Shown one piece after another: positions 1-6,985 of a stretch of 7,206 nt of DNA. The notes below the pieces were generated by a model. The model was not told the origin of the DNA, ran no database searches, and was given only the letters and a program-made list of their open reading frames with translations. A program made the translations under genes and the position numbers. The DNA comes from Pseudomonadota bacterium. Its GTDB lineage: Bacteria; Myxococcota_A; Polyangia; Polyangiales; Polyangiaceae. The stretch covers positions 1-7,206 of the forward strand of contig JAEWOQ010000447.1 of assembly GCA_023460875.1 (NCBI GenBank). The letters are read 5' to 3'. How positions within the stretch are numbered: position 1 is the stretch's first letter; the number at the start of each line of letters is the position of its first letter.

Positions 1-398
1 AGGCGCAAGGCGACGACTTCCTGACGGCGATGATCGATCGGGAGAAGCGCCTCTGGAGCAAGGGCGCCGATCCCGGGCGCGGGCTACGAACCCTCAAGGA
101 GCGGGTGGTCTCCCTCATCGAGGGCCCCGACGGGCTCGCCCGTGACGTGATCGCCGAGATCCACCGCATCCTCGACGAGGACACCGAAGGAGCTGCCCGA
201 ACCGTCATCTTCCTCGGACGCGCGGGCGCCCTGTACCCGTTCTTTCGCACCTCGGCGCTGCTCAAACACGTCGCGGGCCACACGCGCAACGCGCCCGTGG
301 TGCTGCTCTACCCCGGCAAGGTCGTGGGGGACACTGGCCTGTCCTTCATGGGCGTGCTGCCCCCCGACCGCGACTACCGCCCCCGCATCTACCGGTGA
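1..398 (+). CDS. brxB: BrxB, BREX DUF1788 protein (3' part only)
   Basis: This is the C-terminal 131 codons of a BrxB protein. The frame is open from the first full codon at base 3 to TGA at 396-398, so the true start lies left of the window; the ATG at 30 is internal. BrxB (DUF1788) is a core protein of most BREX types, usually around 190-200 residues, so roughly a third is missing here. Recognition rests on the C-terminal block with a hydrophobic strand (VIFLGRAGALYPFFRTSALL), then VVLLYPGK and a late FMGVLPPDRDYRPRIYR segment, which matches the family pattern of a GxxYPFxR core followed by a YPG turn and a Tyr/Arg-rich end. BrxB is a small cytoplasmic protein with no obvious catalytic site. 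It is required for BREX defence and is thought to act with PglZ. It is followed in the same direction by brxC after 49 bases, as expected for one operon. Family identity is fairly sure; the molecular role is family knowledge. Confidence 0.85.
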   Translation, partial: AQGDDFLTAMIDREKRLWSKGADPGRGLRTLKERVVSLIEGPDGLARDVIAEIHRILDEDTEGAARTVIFLGRAGALYPFFRTSALLKHVAGHTRNAPVVLLYPGKVVGDTGLSFMGVLPPDRDYRPRIYR

Positions 399-447
399 AC
401 TCCTCCGTGAGCTCCGCCCCCTCCGTAAACCCCACTCTCCGTAAACC
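399..447 (+). repeat. brxB-brxC spacer with three CTCCGTRA-type repeats
   Basis: The 49-base gap between brxB and brxC holds an 11-base direct repeat, CTCCGTAAACC, at 421-431 and again at 437-447, the second abutting the brxC ATG. A shorter related copy, CTCCGTGA, lies at 403-410. No purine-rich Shine-Dalgarno sequence precedes brxC. The repeats could be a binding site or simple slippage products; the sequence alone does not decide. Confidence 0.6.
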
Positions 448-3400
448 ATGACGCTGATCGGCGATCTCTTCGAAAAAGATGTCACGCGGACGATCCCTCC
501 GGTCGTCTACTTCCACGAGCAGGACCCGGCGGCCCTGCAGCGCGAGGTGGAGGAGTACATCATCACCGGCGGGTACCCGAAGGGGCACCCCCGGGCGACC
601 GAGGACGGCATCCATGAGCAGTTCTTACGGCTGCTGCGGGGTGTGCGCGGCGCCCTCGACCGCCGGGAGGGCACGGACCTGCCGGCCGCGTGGATTTCGG
701 GGTTCTATGGCTCGGGTAAGTCCAGCTTCGCGAAGCTCCTGGGGCTCGCCCTCGATGGACGGCGGCTCCCCGACGGGCGCTCGCTGGCAGAAGCGCTGAT
801 CGCCCAGGATCACTCCCCCGACGCGGCTGACCTCCGCCTCGCTTGGGAGAAGCTCGTCTCCGGCTTGCAGCCCGTCGCCGTCGTCTTCGACGTGGGGGGC
901 AAAGCGCGCGACGACGAACACATCCACACCGTCATCGTGCGCCAGGTGCAGGAGCGGCTCGGCTACTCGAGCACGAGCCAGCTGGTGGCGGAGTACGAGC
1001 TCAAGCTCGAGATCGAGGGGTTCTACGACCGCTTCATGGACGAGGTGCCCCGGGTGCACGGCAAGCCTTGGGGAGAGCTCAAGGACAGCCAGCTCGTCGA
1101 AGATCACTTCTCGGCGGTGATGCACGCCCTGCGCCCGGAGCTCTACCAGGACCCCATGTCCTGGGTGGACAGCCGCAGCGGCTCCGCCTTCGAGGGCAAG
1201 CGCTCCGCCGACGAGTCGGTGCTGGCCATCCAGCAGATGCTCGACCTGCGCCTGCCGGGGAGGACGCTCTTCATCGTCGTGGACGAGGTGAGCCAGTACG
1301 TCCACGACAACGAGGACCGCATGCTGGCCCTGCAGACCTTCGTGTCGGCCCTGGGCCAGCGCATGAAGGGCGGCGCCTGGCTCCTGGCCACGGGGCAGCA
1401 GAAGCTCGAGGAGGGCACCGGAGTGGCGCGGTCCATCGTGAAGCTCAAGGATCGCTTCCCGCCGGCGCTCCGCGTCCACCTGGGCGTCGCGAACATCCGC
1501 GAGGTGGTGCACAAGCGCCTGCTGCGGAAGCGGAAGCTGAAGGAGTCGGAGCTGCGGGAGCTGTTCGAGAGGTACCGCTCGGAGCTCGCCCTGTATGCGT
1601 ACGAGGGCGACTCCATCTCCCTGGACGACTTCGTCGAGGTGTACCCGCTCCTGCCGGGCCACGTCCCGCTGCTCCTCGACATCACCACGGGCCTCCGCGC
1701 CCGCTCGAGCCGCACCCAAGGCGACTCCCACGCGATCCGCGGGCTGCTCCAGCTCCTCGGGGATCTGTTCCGGGAGAAGAAGCTCGCCACCTATGAGATG
1801 GGGCACCTCGTCACCGTCGACCTCATCTTCGACGTGCTCCACAGCGCGCTGCCCAGCGACGTGCAGGCCACCCTGCTGCGGGGCTTGGAGCTCTGCAAAC
1901 GACAGGGGGACGGCGAGTTCATGGCCCGCGTGGTGAAGGCGGTGGCCATGCTGGAGCTCGTGCAGGACCACCAGAAGACCTCCGCGGAGCTCGTCGCCCG
2001 CTGCCTGTACGACCGCCTCGGCGCGCCCCCTCTCCAGAGAGCCGTGCAGGAGGCTCTGGACGCGCTCGTGGGGGAGAGCGTCCTCGGGTACTCGGAGAAG
2101 ACGGGCTACAAGATCGAGAGCACCGCCGGCCAGGAGTGGCAGAACGAGCGCGATCGCTACGTGCCCACGGCGGAGCAGAAGTCTGACAAGGTCCGCGAGG
2201 TGCTGCGAAACCTGATGGGGGAGGTGGGGCGTGTGCCGCTCGAGGGCATGGAGATCCCGTGGCTCGCCCTCTACTCCGACGATTTGAACGCCCGGGACGC
2301 CCACATCAAGGACGAGCGCAAGTACACGGTGGCGACGGTGGACTTCCAGTTCACGCGCAGCGGGCGCGCCGATGAGTGGGTTCCCCGGAGCGACTCGCAG
2401 GCCTATCGCGATCGGATCGTGTGGGTGGTGGGCGACGTGGAGCAGCCGAGCCACGCGGCCCTCAAGCTCATCCGCTCCGAGCGCATGACGGAGAGCTACG
2501 GGAAGCGGCAGAGCTCGATCGGCGACGAGAAGACCCGCTTGCTCATGGAGGAGCGCAACCGCCAGGACGTCGCGCGCGCCGAGCTCGTCGAGGCGGTGAA
2601 GGCCGCGTTCGTGTCCGGGGATCTCTACTTCCGCGGGCGGCAGGTGAGCGCCCGGGACATGGGGGCCACCTTCGCCGCGGCCTTGTCCGCCTTCGGTAAC
2701 CGCGTCGCCCGAGAGCTCTACCCGCACCCGACGACCTTCTCGGTGACGGAGAAGGACATCGTCTACTTGTTCGACAACGCAGACCTCTCGGCGCCGCCGC
2801 CGGTGCTCGGGCAGGATCGCCTGGGCCTGCTCGCCCTCGACGCGGGGCGCTACGAGGTCACCTGCAACGGCCGGGTGCCCGCGGACGTGCTCGCCTACGT
2901 GAAGGACAATGGGGCCGTCACGGGGTCGACGCTGCTGGCGCACTTTGGGAGGCCGCCCCACGGCATCCCCACGGACGTGATCCGGGCCACGGTGATCGGG
3001 CTGCTGCGCGGCCGCAAGCTGCGCGTCGATTTGCCGGGCCTCGGGCAGCTCACCAGCGTGCGGGACGAGGGCGCGCGGGAGCTCCTCAAGGAGGGGGCCT
3101 TCCGCAAGGCAGAGCTGCAGCCCGCGGGCACGGATCCCATCGGCCCTCGCGATCGCGTCGCGGTCTGCAGCTTCTTCCGAGATCTGCTGCACAAGGACGT
3201 CGCGCGGGACAACGACGCCATCATGGACGCGGTCGTCGTGCATTTCGCCAGCGTTCGCGAGCGCCTCACGGAGCTGGGCAACCGCTTCCGCAAGCTGCCC
3301 TCGCGGGTCGCCTATCCCGAGACGCTCACCAAACTGGAGAGCGCCCTCGAGCGCTGCCGCAAGGATCGCAAGGTGGAGCCCACGGTGGCGGCGGTGGTGC

Positions 3401-4065
3401 GCTCCCTCGGCGTGCTCAGGGACGGAGTGACGCTGCTGTCGATGATGGAGGGGGAGCTCAACGACCACACCATCTCGATGCTCGCGAGCGCTGCGAACGT
3501 CCTCGACATCCACTGGCCGAGCCTCCAAGCGCTGGGGCCCACAGACGAGATGCGCGCCGCCGCCGAGGCCATCGAAGCGCACCTCGGGACGGACCGAGCG
3601 TGGACCGCCGTCATGGAGCTCTCCGCGCCCGTCGAGCTGCTCCGCGGCGCCTATCGAGCGGAGCGCAAGAGCGTCCTCGAGGCCCACGCCAAGCGGCTGG
3701 AGGCGGCCCTCGAGGCCCTCAAGCGCCGGCCCGGCTTCGAGCGGCTCGATCCGGATCAGCGTCACGAGGTTCTGCGGCACCTCCGGGACGGCGCGGCGGC
3801 GAACACCTCGGAGGACGCCGTAGCGCCGCCCCTCGAGACCTTGGCGGTGTACCTCGACACCAAGCGCCGTGATGGCGAAGCGAAGGCCCTCCGCCAGCTC
3901 GACGCGCTGCTGACGGACAAGGGCGAGAAGCCAACCGTCGAGGTGAGCGCTCGTGTCGCTGGTCGGGAAGTGGCTGACGAAGGGGACTTGGAGCGGCTCC
4001 TCACGGAGCTCCGCGATCGCATCCTCCACGAGCTCCGCGCCGGTCATCGCGTGCGGCTGAAGTGA
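448..4065 (+). CDS. brxC: BrxC, BREX P-loop ATPase
   Basis: This is a complete 1205-residue BREX ATPase, close to the roughly 1200 residues usual for BrxC. The protein is cytoplasmic and is needed both for phage restriction and for BREX-dependent methylation of host DNA; it is considered an ORC/Cdc6-like AAA+ relative. Visible features in order are: a typical BrxC N-terminus with an EYIITGGYP segment near residues 36-44; Walker A GFYGSGKSS at residues 85-93 (Lys91); Walker B LFIVVDE at 274-280 (Asp279, Glu280); a sensor-like strand WLLATG ending at Gly316; a KDRFP segment at 334-338 whose Arg336 is a candidate arginine finger (inference); then a long charged, largely helical C-terminal half ending in VRLK. 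ATG 448 is the only reasonable start, since an in-frame TAA lies at 442-444. There is no Shine-Dalgarno, so translation may depend on coupling to brxB. The 3' end overlaps a convergent HNH gene by 65 bases. PglX does not follow. No frameshift or lost motif is seen. Confidence 0.93.
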   Translation: MTLIGDLFEKDVTRTIPPVVYFHEQDPAALQREVEEYIITGGYPKGHPRATEDGIHEQFLRLLRGVRGALDRREGTDLPAAWISGFYGSGKSSFAKLLGLALDGRRLPDGRSLAEALIAQDHSPDAADLRLAWEKLVSGLQPVAVVFDVGGKARDDEHIHTVIVRQVQERLGYSSTSQLVAEYELKLEIEGFYDRFMDEVPRVHGKPWGELKDSQLVEDHFSAVMHALRPELYQDPMSWVDSRSGSAFEGKRSADESVLAIQQMLDLRLPGRTLFIVVDEVSQYVHDNEDRMLALQTFVSALGQRMKGGAWLLATGQQKLEEGTGVARSIVKLKDRFPPALRVHLGVANIREVVHKRLLRKRKLKESELRELFERYRSELALYAYEGDSISLDDFVEVYPLLPGHVPLLLDITTGLRARSSRTQGDSHAIRGLLQLLGDLFREKKLATYEMGHLVTVDLIFDVLHSALPSDVQATLLRGLELCKRQGDGEFMARVVKAVAMLELVQDHQKTSAELVARCLYDRLGAPPLQRAVQEALDALVGESVLGYSEKTGYKIESTAGQEWQNERDRYVPTAEQKSDKVREVLRNLMGEVGRVPLEGMEIPWLALYSDDLNARDAHIKDERKYTVATVDFQFTRSGRADEWVPRSDSQAYRDRIVWVVGDVEQPSHAALKLIRSERMTESYGKRQSSIGDEKTRLLMEERNRQDVARAELVEAVKAAFVSGDLYFRGRQVSARDMGATFAAALSAFGNRVARELYPHPTTFSVTEKDIVYLFDNADLSAPPPVLGQDRLGLLALDAGRYEVTCNGRVPADVLAYVKDNGAVTGSTLLAHFGRPPHGIPTDVIRATVIGLLRGRKLRVDLPGLGQLTSVRDEGARELLKEGAFRKAELQPAGTDPIGPRDRVAVCSFFRDLLHKDVARDNDAIMDAVVVHFASVRERLTELGNRFRKLPSRVAYPETLTKLESALERCRKDRKVEPTVAAVVRSLGVLRDGVTLLSMMEGELNDHTISMLASAANVLDIHWPSLQALGPTDEMRAAAEAIEAHLGTDRAWTAVMELSAPVELLRGAYRAERKSVLEAHAKRLEAALEALKRRPGFERLDPDQRHEVLRHLRDGAAANTSEDAVAPPLETLAVYLDTKRRDGEAKALRQLDALLTDKGEKPTVEVSARVAGREVADEGDLERLLTELRDRILHELRAGHRVRLK

Positions 4066-6103
4066 ACAGCACCTCGCGGCCGTGGACCTCGATGAAGCTC
4101 CGCCCGAGATCCCAGCGCATGCGACTGGCGGGCGGGGCGACGCGGATCCGCCCGCCGTGGACGCCCTCGAGGTGGCACCAGGTGCACAGGGAGGTGAGGT
4201 TCTCGTCGTCTTCCCCGCCGCCCGCCGAGCGAAACTTCAGGTGATGAGGTTGTACGTCGTGGCGCTCACAGACGGGTGAGGAGCACTTGAAGGCGTCGCG
4301 CCGGTAGATGTGGGCATACTTCACGTCCGTGAGCGTCGTGGGCGCCCACACGGCGAGGAAGTGCCGGCACAGGAACTCGAAGAAGTCGCCCGGGTGCTGC
4401 CGTCGAAAGAGCCGCTCGAGGCAGCGATACTCCACCAGGGTGTCTCGCTCGAGCCGGAGGCGGAGACGTATTTGGCCTTTGCGACACGCCCCTGGCTCGC
4501 GACGGACATCCGGCTCTCCGAGGTCGGGCAGAAATGCCCCCCGAAAAATCTCCCGAAGCTCCCCCCTGAGATCGAGCCACGCCCGCTGGGCGATCCGAGC
4601 GCTGCCATCGCTGTCTTCTGTGAGCACGGCTTCCGTGAGCACGGCTTCTGTGAGCACGGCGCCCGACTTCACGCGGCCTTGGAGGGCCAAGAGGCGCCGC
4701 ATGGTTTCTTCGGAGGGGGGCAGGGCGGGGACGCCCCACTGCTGGGCGGCGAGCTCCGCCGCTTGCACCTCTTCGCGCAGGTGCTTGAAGGTGCGCGCCC
4801 GAGCCCGCTCGAGCCACTGCCGTTCGATCACGTCGCGCTCCGTCTTGATCCGGAGGAGGAGGGCGGCGGCCTCCAGCCCGACCTCTCCGTGCCACAGGGC
4901 GGCCTCCAGGGCGGGGAACTCGCCGAGCTTGCGCGCGATCGAGCGCTTCAGCTTCCACTGGCTGAAACCGAGCCCCATGCGCTCGCGGACATAGTGACTC
5001 TCGCTGGCGAAGCCGAGGTGGAGCCAGGCCTCTGCCTTCTGGAGCCAGACGGCGAGGCGCCCGAGCTCGAGATCACGGCGCACGAGGCTCTTCATGAGAT
5101 CGCGCGCCCTGCCGTCGAGAGCCCTGCCGTCGAGAGCCGTGGAGGTCGTCGGTCCTCGCTGACGGACATCCGGCTCCCCGCCGACATCGCCGCACTTCAG
5201 GCCGTCCGTGTGCAGCGCCAGGTGCAGCGCCTGCCGCGTTGCGTCGCAGCGGCGCTCCGACTCTTCTCTCCAAGCGGCGCGCTGCTGCAAGTAGTGGCCC
5301 CAGCGCTCCAGGGTCTCCGTGCTCGCCACCTCGCCCGCTTCGAGCTCCGTACGAGCTTCCGCCAGGAGAGCGAGGAGGAAGTTCTCCGTGGATCGAGCTC
5401 GTCCTCCACAATCGCTCACGCTCCGCTCGTAGACCTGCCGAGCGCACTCGAACCACCAGGCGCGTTCGGCGTCCATCGTCATCGTGAGCACGTGCGTCGG
5501 GAGGCGTCGCAGGTAAGGATGCGTCGCGGCGATCGCCGCGGGGCGATTCGCGTGGGGAGCCGCGCTGGCGGAGCCGTCCTCCGAGCGCGCGTGTGCCGCT
5601 TCGGGTGCGGTCGCGCTCTCCGTCGGTGGGACCGTGTCGTCGCCGAACGACGAAGGAGCGCCGCTCTCGACGTCGCGAACCGCCGCCCGCAGCTCGCGCA
5701 CCGTGAGAACCTGCGCGCGCGCGATCCAAGCTCTCTCGGCCTCCTCGAGCACGCCGGGCGCGAGGACCGCCTCCGCGGAGCTCGACGCACGGAGCGCTCG
5801 AAGCACGACCTCTGCGGCGCTCCACGTCACCTCGCCGGAGAGCACACAGCGCCTCAGGGCACGCCACCGACCCAGATCGCGCGCGACCCGCACCACGTCG
5901 CGAGCCCAGCTCGCGCTGCGGCCACAGCGCTCCTGCACGTAGGCACCCAGGGAAGAGAACCCGAGCTCGAGGTGCGCCCCGCGCTCGGCCAAAGCCCCCA
6001 GAGCCTCGCCCAGCTGCACCAGCGTCGCGCCGATCCCGCGAGCAAGCTCCGCCGCCCTCCGATCGAGCGCGACCAGCTGCTCCCACCCTCCTCGTGTTCC
6101 CAT
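4001..6103 (-). CDS. HNH endonuclease-family protein with duplicated helical module
   Basis: This 700-residue protein runs from ATG at 6103-6101 to TGA at 4003-4001. Its C-terminal HNH domain (about 595-655) has Cys607 and Cys612, the HHL motif at 620-622, Asn635, the LCTWCH motif with Cys640, Cys643 and His644, and His649. This fits a beta-beta-alpha-metal nuclease fold with a four-Cys structural zinc site and a likely intact His621/Asn635/His644 centre. The N-terminal part holds two related helical modules at about 31-102 and 347-418, each with an L-GFxS-x3-YVxER core followed by a GEV motif. Between and after them are Ala/Glu-rich linkers with small tandem repeats (LDGRA x2 at 324-333, AVLTE x3 at 482-496). 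The layout resembles DUF222-like HNH proteins, seen in many copies in actinobacteria and myxobacteria; the substrate is unknown. The last 21 residues (680-700) are encoded antisense to the 3' end of brxC. It could be a lone HNH gene, a mobile gene, or an added nuclease of the BREX locus. The family call is good; the role is open. Confidence 0.82.
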   Translation of the reverse strand: MGTRGGWEQLVALDRRAAELARGIGATLVQLGEALGALAERGAHLELGFSSLGAYVQERCGRSASWARDVVRVARDLGRWRALRRCVLSGEVTWSAAEVVLRALRASSSAEAVLAPGVLEEAERAWIARAQVLTVRELRAAVRDVESGAPSSFGDDTVPPTESATAPEAAHARSEDGSASAAPHANRPAAIAATHPYLRRLPTHVLTMTMDAERAWWFECARQVYERSVSDCGGRARSTENFLLALLAEARTELEAGEVASTETLERWGHYLQQRAAWREESERRCDATRQALHLALHTDGLKCGDVGGEPDVRQRGPTTSTALDGRALDGRARDLMKSLVRRDLELGRLAVWLQKAEAWLHLGFASESHYVRERMGLGFSQWKLKRSIARKLGEFPALEAALWHGEVGLEAAALLLRIKTERDVIERQWLERARARTFKHLREEVQAAELAAQQWGVPALPPSEETMRRLLALQGRVKSGAVLTEAVLTEAVLTEDSDGSARIAQRAWLDLRGELREIFRGAFLPDLGEPDVRREPGACRKGQIRLRLRLERDTLVEYRCLERLFRRQHPGDFFEFLCRHFLAVWAPTTLTDVKYAHIYRRDAFKCSSPVCERHDVQPHHLKFRSAGGGEDDENLTSLCTWCHLEGVHGGRIRVAPPASRMRWDLGRSFIEVHGREVLFTSAARDDRRGARGGCDRGAP
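4616..4660. repeat. 15-base tandem repeat x3 inside the HNH gene
   Basis: Three head-to-tail copies of a 15-base unit (TTCTGTGAGCACGGC; the middle copy has C for T at its fourth base) start at 4616, 4631 and 4646. Read on the minus strand they encode AVLTE three times, at residues 482-496 of the HNH protein. The unit length keeps the frame, so copy-number change would only lengthen or shorten a linker. Confidence 0.9.
5105..5134. repeat. 15-base tandem repeat x2 inside the HNH gene
   Basis: Two exact copies of CCCTGCCGTCGAGAG, at 5105-5119 and 5120-5134. On the minus strand they encode LDGRA twice in the linker just before the second helical module of the HNH protein. As with the AVLTE repeat, the unit preserves the frame. 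Confidence 0.85.
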
Positions 6104-6116
6104 GGCGAACCCGGGG

Positions 6117-6146
6117 AGGATAGCGGGGATACTGAACGGGTGTCAA
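6117..6146 (-). promoter_or_regulatory. sigma70-like promoter of the HNH gene
   Basis: Read on the minus strand, a perfect -35 box TTGACA (bases 6146-6141) is separated by 18 bases from TATCCT (6122-6117), a fair -10 box. Transcription would start near 6110, only about seven bases before the ATG at 6103, and no Shine-Dalgarno fits in that leader. The mRNA would therefore be leaderless or nearly so. The perfect -35 box in such GC-rich DNA is the main support; the -10 box is weaker. Confidence 0.6.
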
Positions 6147-6291
6147 GTGAAAGGCGCCGCCTGTTGATGTTCGTGGGTCACGGCTACCTACAGCCCGACC
6201 CTCGATGCACCCCGCCCACGCAGGCGCCCCCGATCCCGCGTGGAGCGAACGCCGACGGCGTCCTCCCGCAGCAACCTGGCGCCGAAATGAT
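6147..6291. other. intergenic stretch without a recognised gene
   Basis: This lies between the HNH promoter and the 22-base arrays. A plus-strand frame is open from an ATG at 6168 into the repeats, but it has no Shine-Dalgarno and its product is low-complexity once it enters the array. I see no RNA gene or terminator here. Confidence 0.5.
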
Positions 6292-6445
6292 GGAGATCAT
6301 CGAGGGGTCCCCTCGTTCGAGGACGCCGGTCCCCTCGACGAAAGTCACTCCCCCCCTCGTTCAAAGTCAGGGCCCCCCTCGATTCCCCCTTGAATTCCCC
6401 CCGTTCAAAGTCAGGGCCCCCCTCGAGCGGGGTCAGGGCCCCCCC
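6292..6445 (-). repeat. 22-base repeat array, left arm (minus orientation)
   Basis: Seven units of 22 bases lie in strict register with starts at 6292, 6314, 6336, 6358, 6380, 6402 and 6424. Units at 6358 and 6402 are identical and extend to a perfect 25-base direct repeat (6358-6382 and 6402-6426); the others are degenerate, 6292 and 6380 most so. Conserved parts on the plus strand are AGTCAGGGCC followed by a C-run and CTCG. On the minus strand the unit opens with GAGGGG and carries CTGACT twelve to seventeen bases in. The left edge carries a near-perfect palindrome, CGAGGGGTCCCCTCG, at 6301-6315. As 22 is not a multiple of three, the frame changes from unit to unit, so this is not a normal coding repeat. 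Confidence 0.85.
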
Positions 6446-6510
6446 CGAGCGCCGCCACCCCTTACCCCGGGCAGACACGCAGGTCCCAGCCAAAAACAGC
6501 TGAGGTCTCC
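6446..6510. other. 65-base spacer between the opposed 22-base arrays
   Basis: This is the centre of the inverted pair of arrays. The first 22 bases are a very weak continuation of the left array. The rest, including a short A-run at 6492-6496, shows no clear repeat unit, promoter or gene. Confidence 0.5.
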
Positions 6511-6730
6511 TCGGGGACCGAAGGCTCAGATCGAGGGGACCGGTGGGTCTCTTCGAGGGGGGGTGAAGGAGCGCGCGAGGGGACCTCTGTCCATGATTGA
6601 GGGGACCTCTGACTCGGCGCGAGGGGAGGTCGACCTCGGATCGGTGTGACCTGTGAGTCTGCTGCGGGGAAGGGGCGATCTCGACCGACGGGAACCCCGC
6701 CTCTGCACGAGGGGACCTCTGGTCTGTTTC
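6511..6730 (+). repeat. 22-base repeat array, right arm (plus orientation)
   Basis: Ten units of exactly 22 bases start at 6511, 6533, 6555, 6577, 6599, 6621, 6643, 6665, 6687 and 6709. The core GAGGGGACCTCTG is exact at 6577, 6599 and 6709, close at 6533 (GAGGGGACC) and 6621 (GAGGGGA), and degenerate elsewhere, yet the register never slips. The remaining nine bases of each unit vary. The unit matches the reverse complement of the left-arm unit at about 15 of 22 positions, including GAGGGG and CTGACT, so the two arms are one family in opposite orientation. A 10-base palindrome, CCCTCGAGGG (6741-6750), lies just beyond the right edge. No start, ribosome site or recognisable protein accompanies it. 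Iteron-like binding sites, a folded RNA or neutral satellite DNA are all possible. Confidence 0.88.
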
Positions 6731-6784
6731 CAAAATATCCCCCTCGAGGGCCCGATCGGAGCTCCTCCGCCGCTCCGTGGACGC

Positions 6785-6931
6785 TCTCCGTTGCCCCAGA
6801 GCGGCGCTGTCGTGCTCCGCGGCTGGGCTGTCGTGCTCCGCGGCTGCGTTGTCGTGCTCCGCGGCAGCGTTGTCGTGCCATTCTGGCGCTCCGGTGTGCC
6901 ATTATGGCGCTGCCGGTTGCCGTATTGGCAG
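6785..6931. repeat. 21-base tandem array (7 units) with operator-like inverted repeats
   Basis: Seven units of 21 bases start at 6785, 6806, 6827, 6848, 6869, 6890 and 6911. The second to fourth share GTCGTGCTCCGCGGC almost exactly; the first and the last three are diverged. The last three each contain an 11-base inverted repeat at exactly 21-base spacing: GCCATTCTGGC (6877-6887), GCCATTATGGC (6898-6908) and GCCGTATTGGC (6919-6929, one arm mismatch). The array ends 55 bases before the start of a small ORF. Since 21 is a multiple of three, it reads as heptad repeats in every frame (for example ALSCSAA on the plus strand), but no frame looks like a real protein. Confidence 0.85.
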
Positions 6932-6973
6932 CAGCTTCGCCGGTTTGCTTTCGCCGGAAAATGGGACCGGCGC

Positions 6974-6979
6974 GAAGGA
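6974..6979 (+). promoter_or_regulatory. ribosome binding site of the small ORF at 6986
   Basis: GAAGGA lies six bases before the ATG at 6986. This is the clearest Shine-Dalgarno seen before any start in the window and is the main reason to take the small ORF seriously. Confidence 0.5.
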
Positions 6980-6985
6980 TTCACC

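Noticed and set aside
625..4047. A 1140-codon open frame antisense to brxC
   Set aside because: It mirrors the brxC codons in GC-rich DNA, has no recognisable domains, and is rich in His, Arg, Glu and Leu as expected for an antisense shadow.
6301..6315. An intrinsic terminator at the GAGGGG/CCCCTC palindrome
   Set aside because: No T-run follows on either strand, and the arms leave only one base between them, so no proper loop can form.
4310..6649. A 779-codon plus-strand open frame through the HNH gene and the first repeats
   Set aside because: It lies opposite a recognisable HNH gene, has no domain of its own, and ends inside the 22-base array. It is best explained by GC-rich third positions.
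6292..6730. A CRISPR array
   Set aside because: The units are 22 bases with no separate spacers of constant length around 30 bases, the repeats have diverged, the arms are in opposite orientation, and no cas gene is present.
6188..6733. A minus-strand open frame with Arg/Ser/Pro-rich periodic protein across the 22-base arrays
   Set aside because: The 22-residue protein period is only three DNA units read in one frame. The conserved period is in DNA, not in codons.
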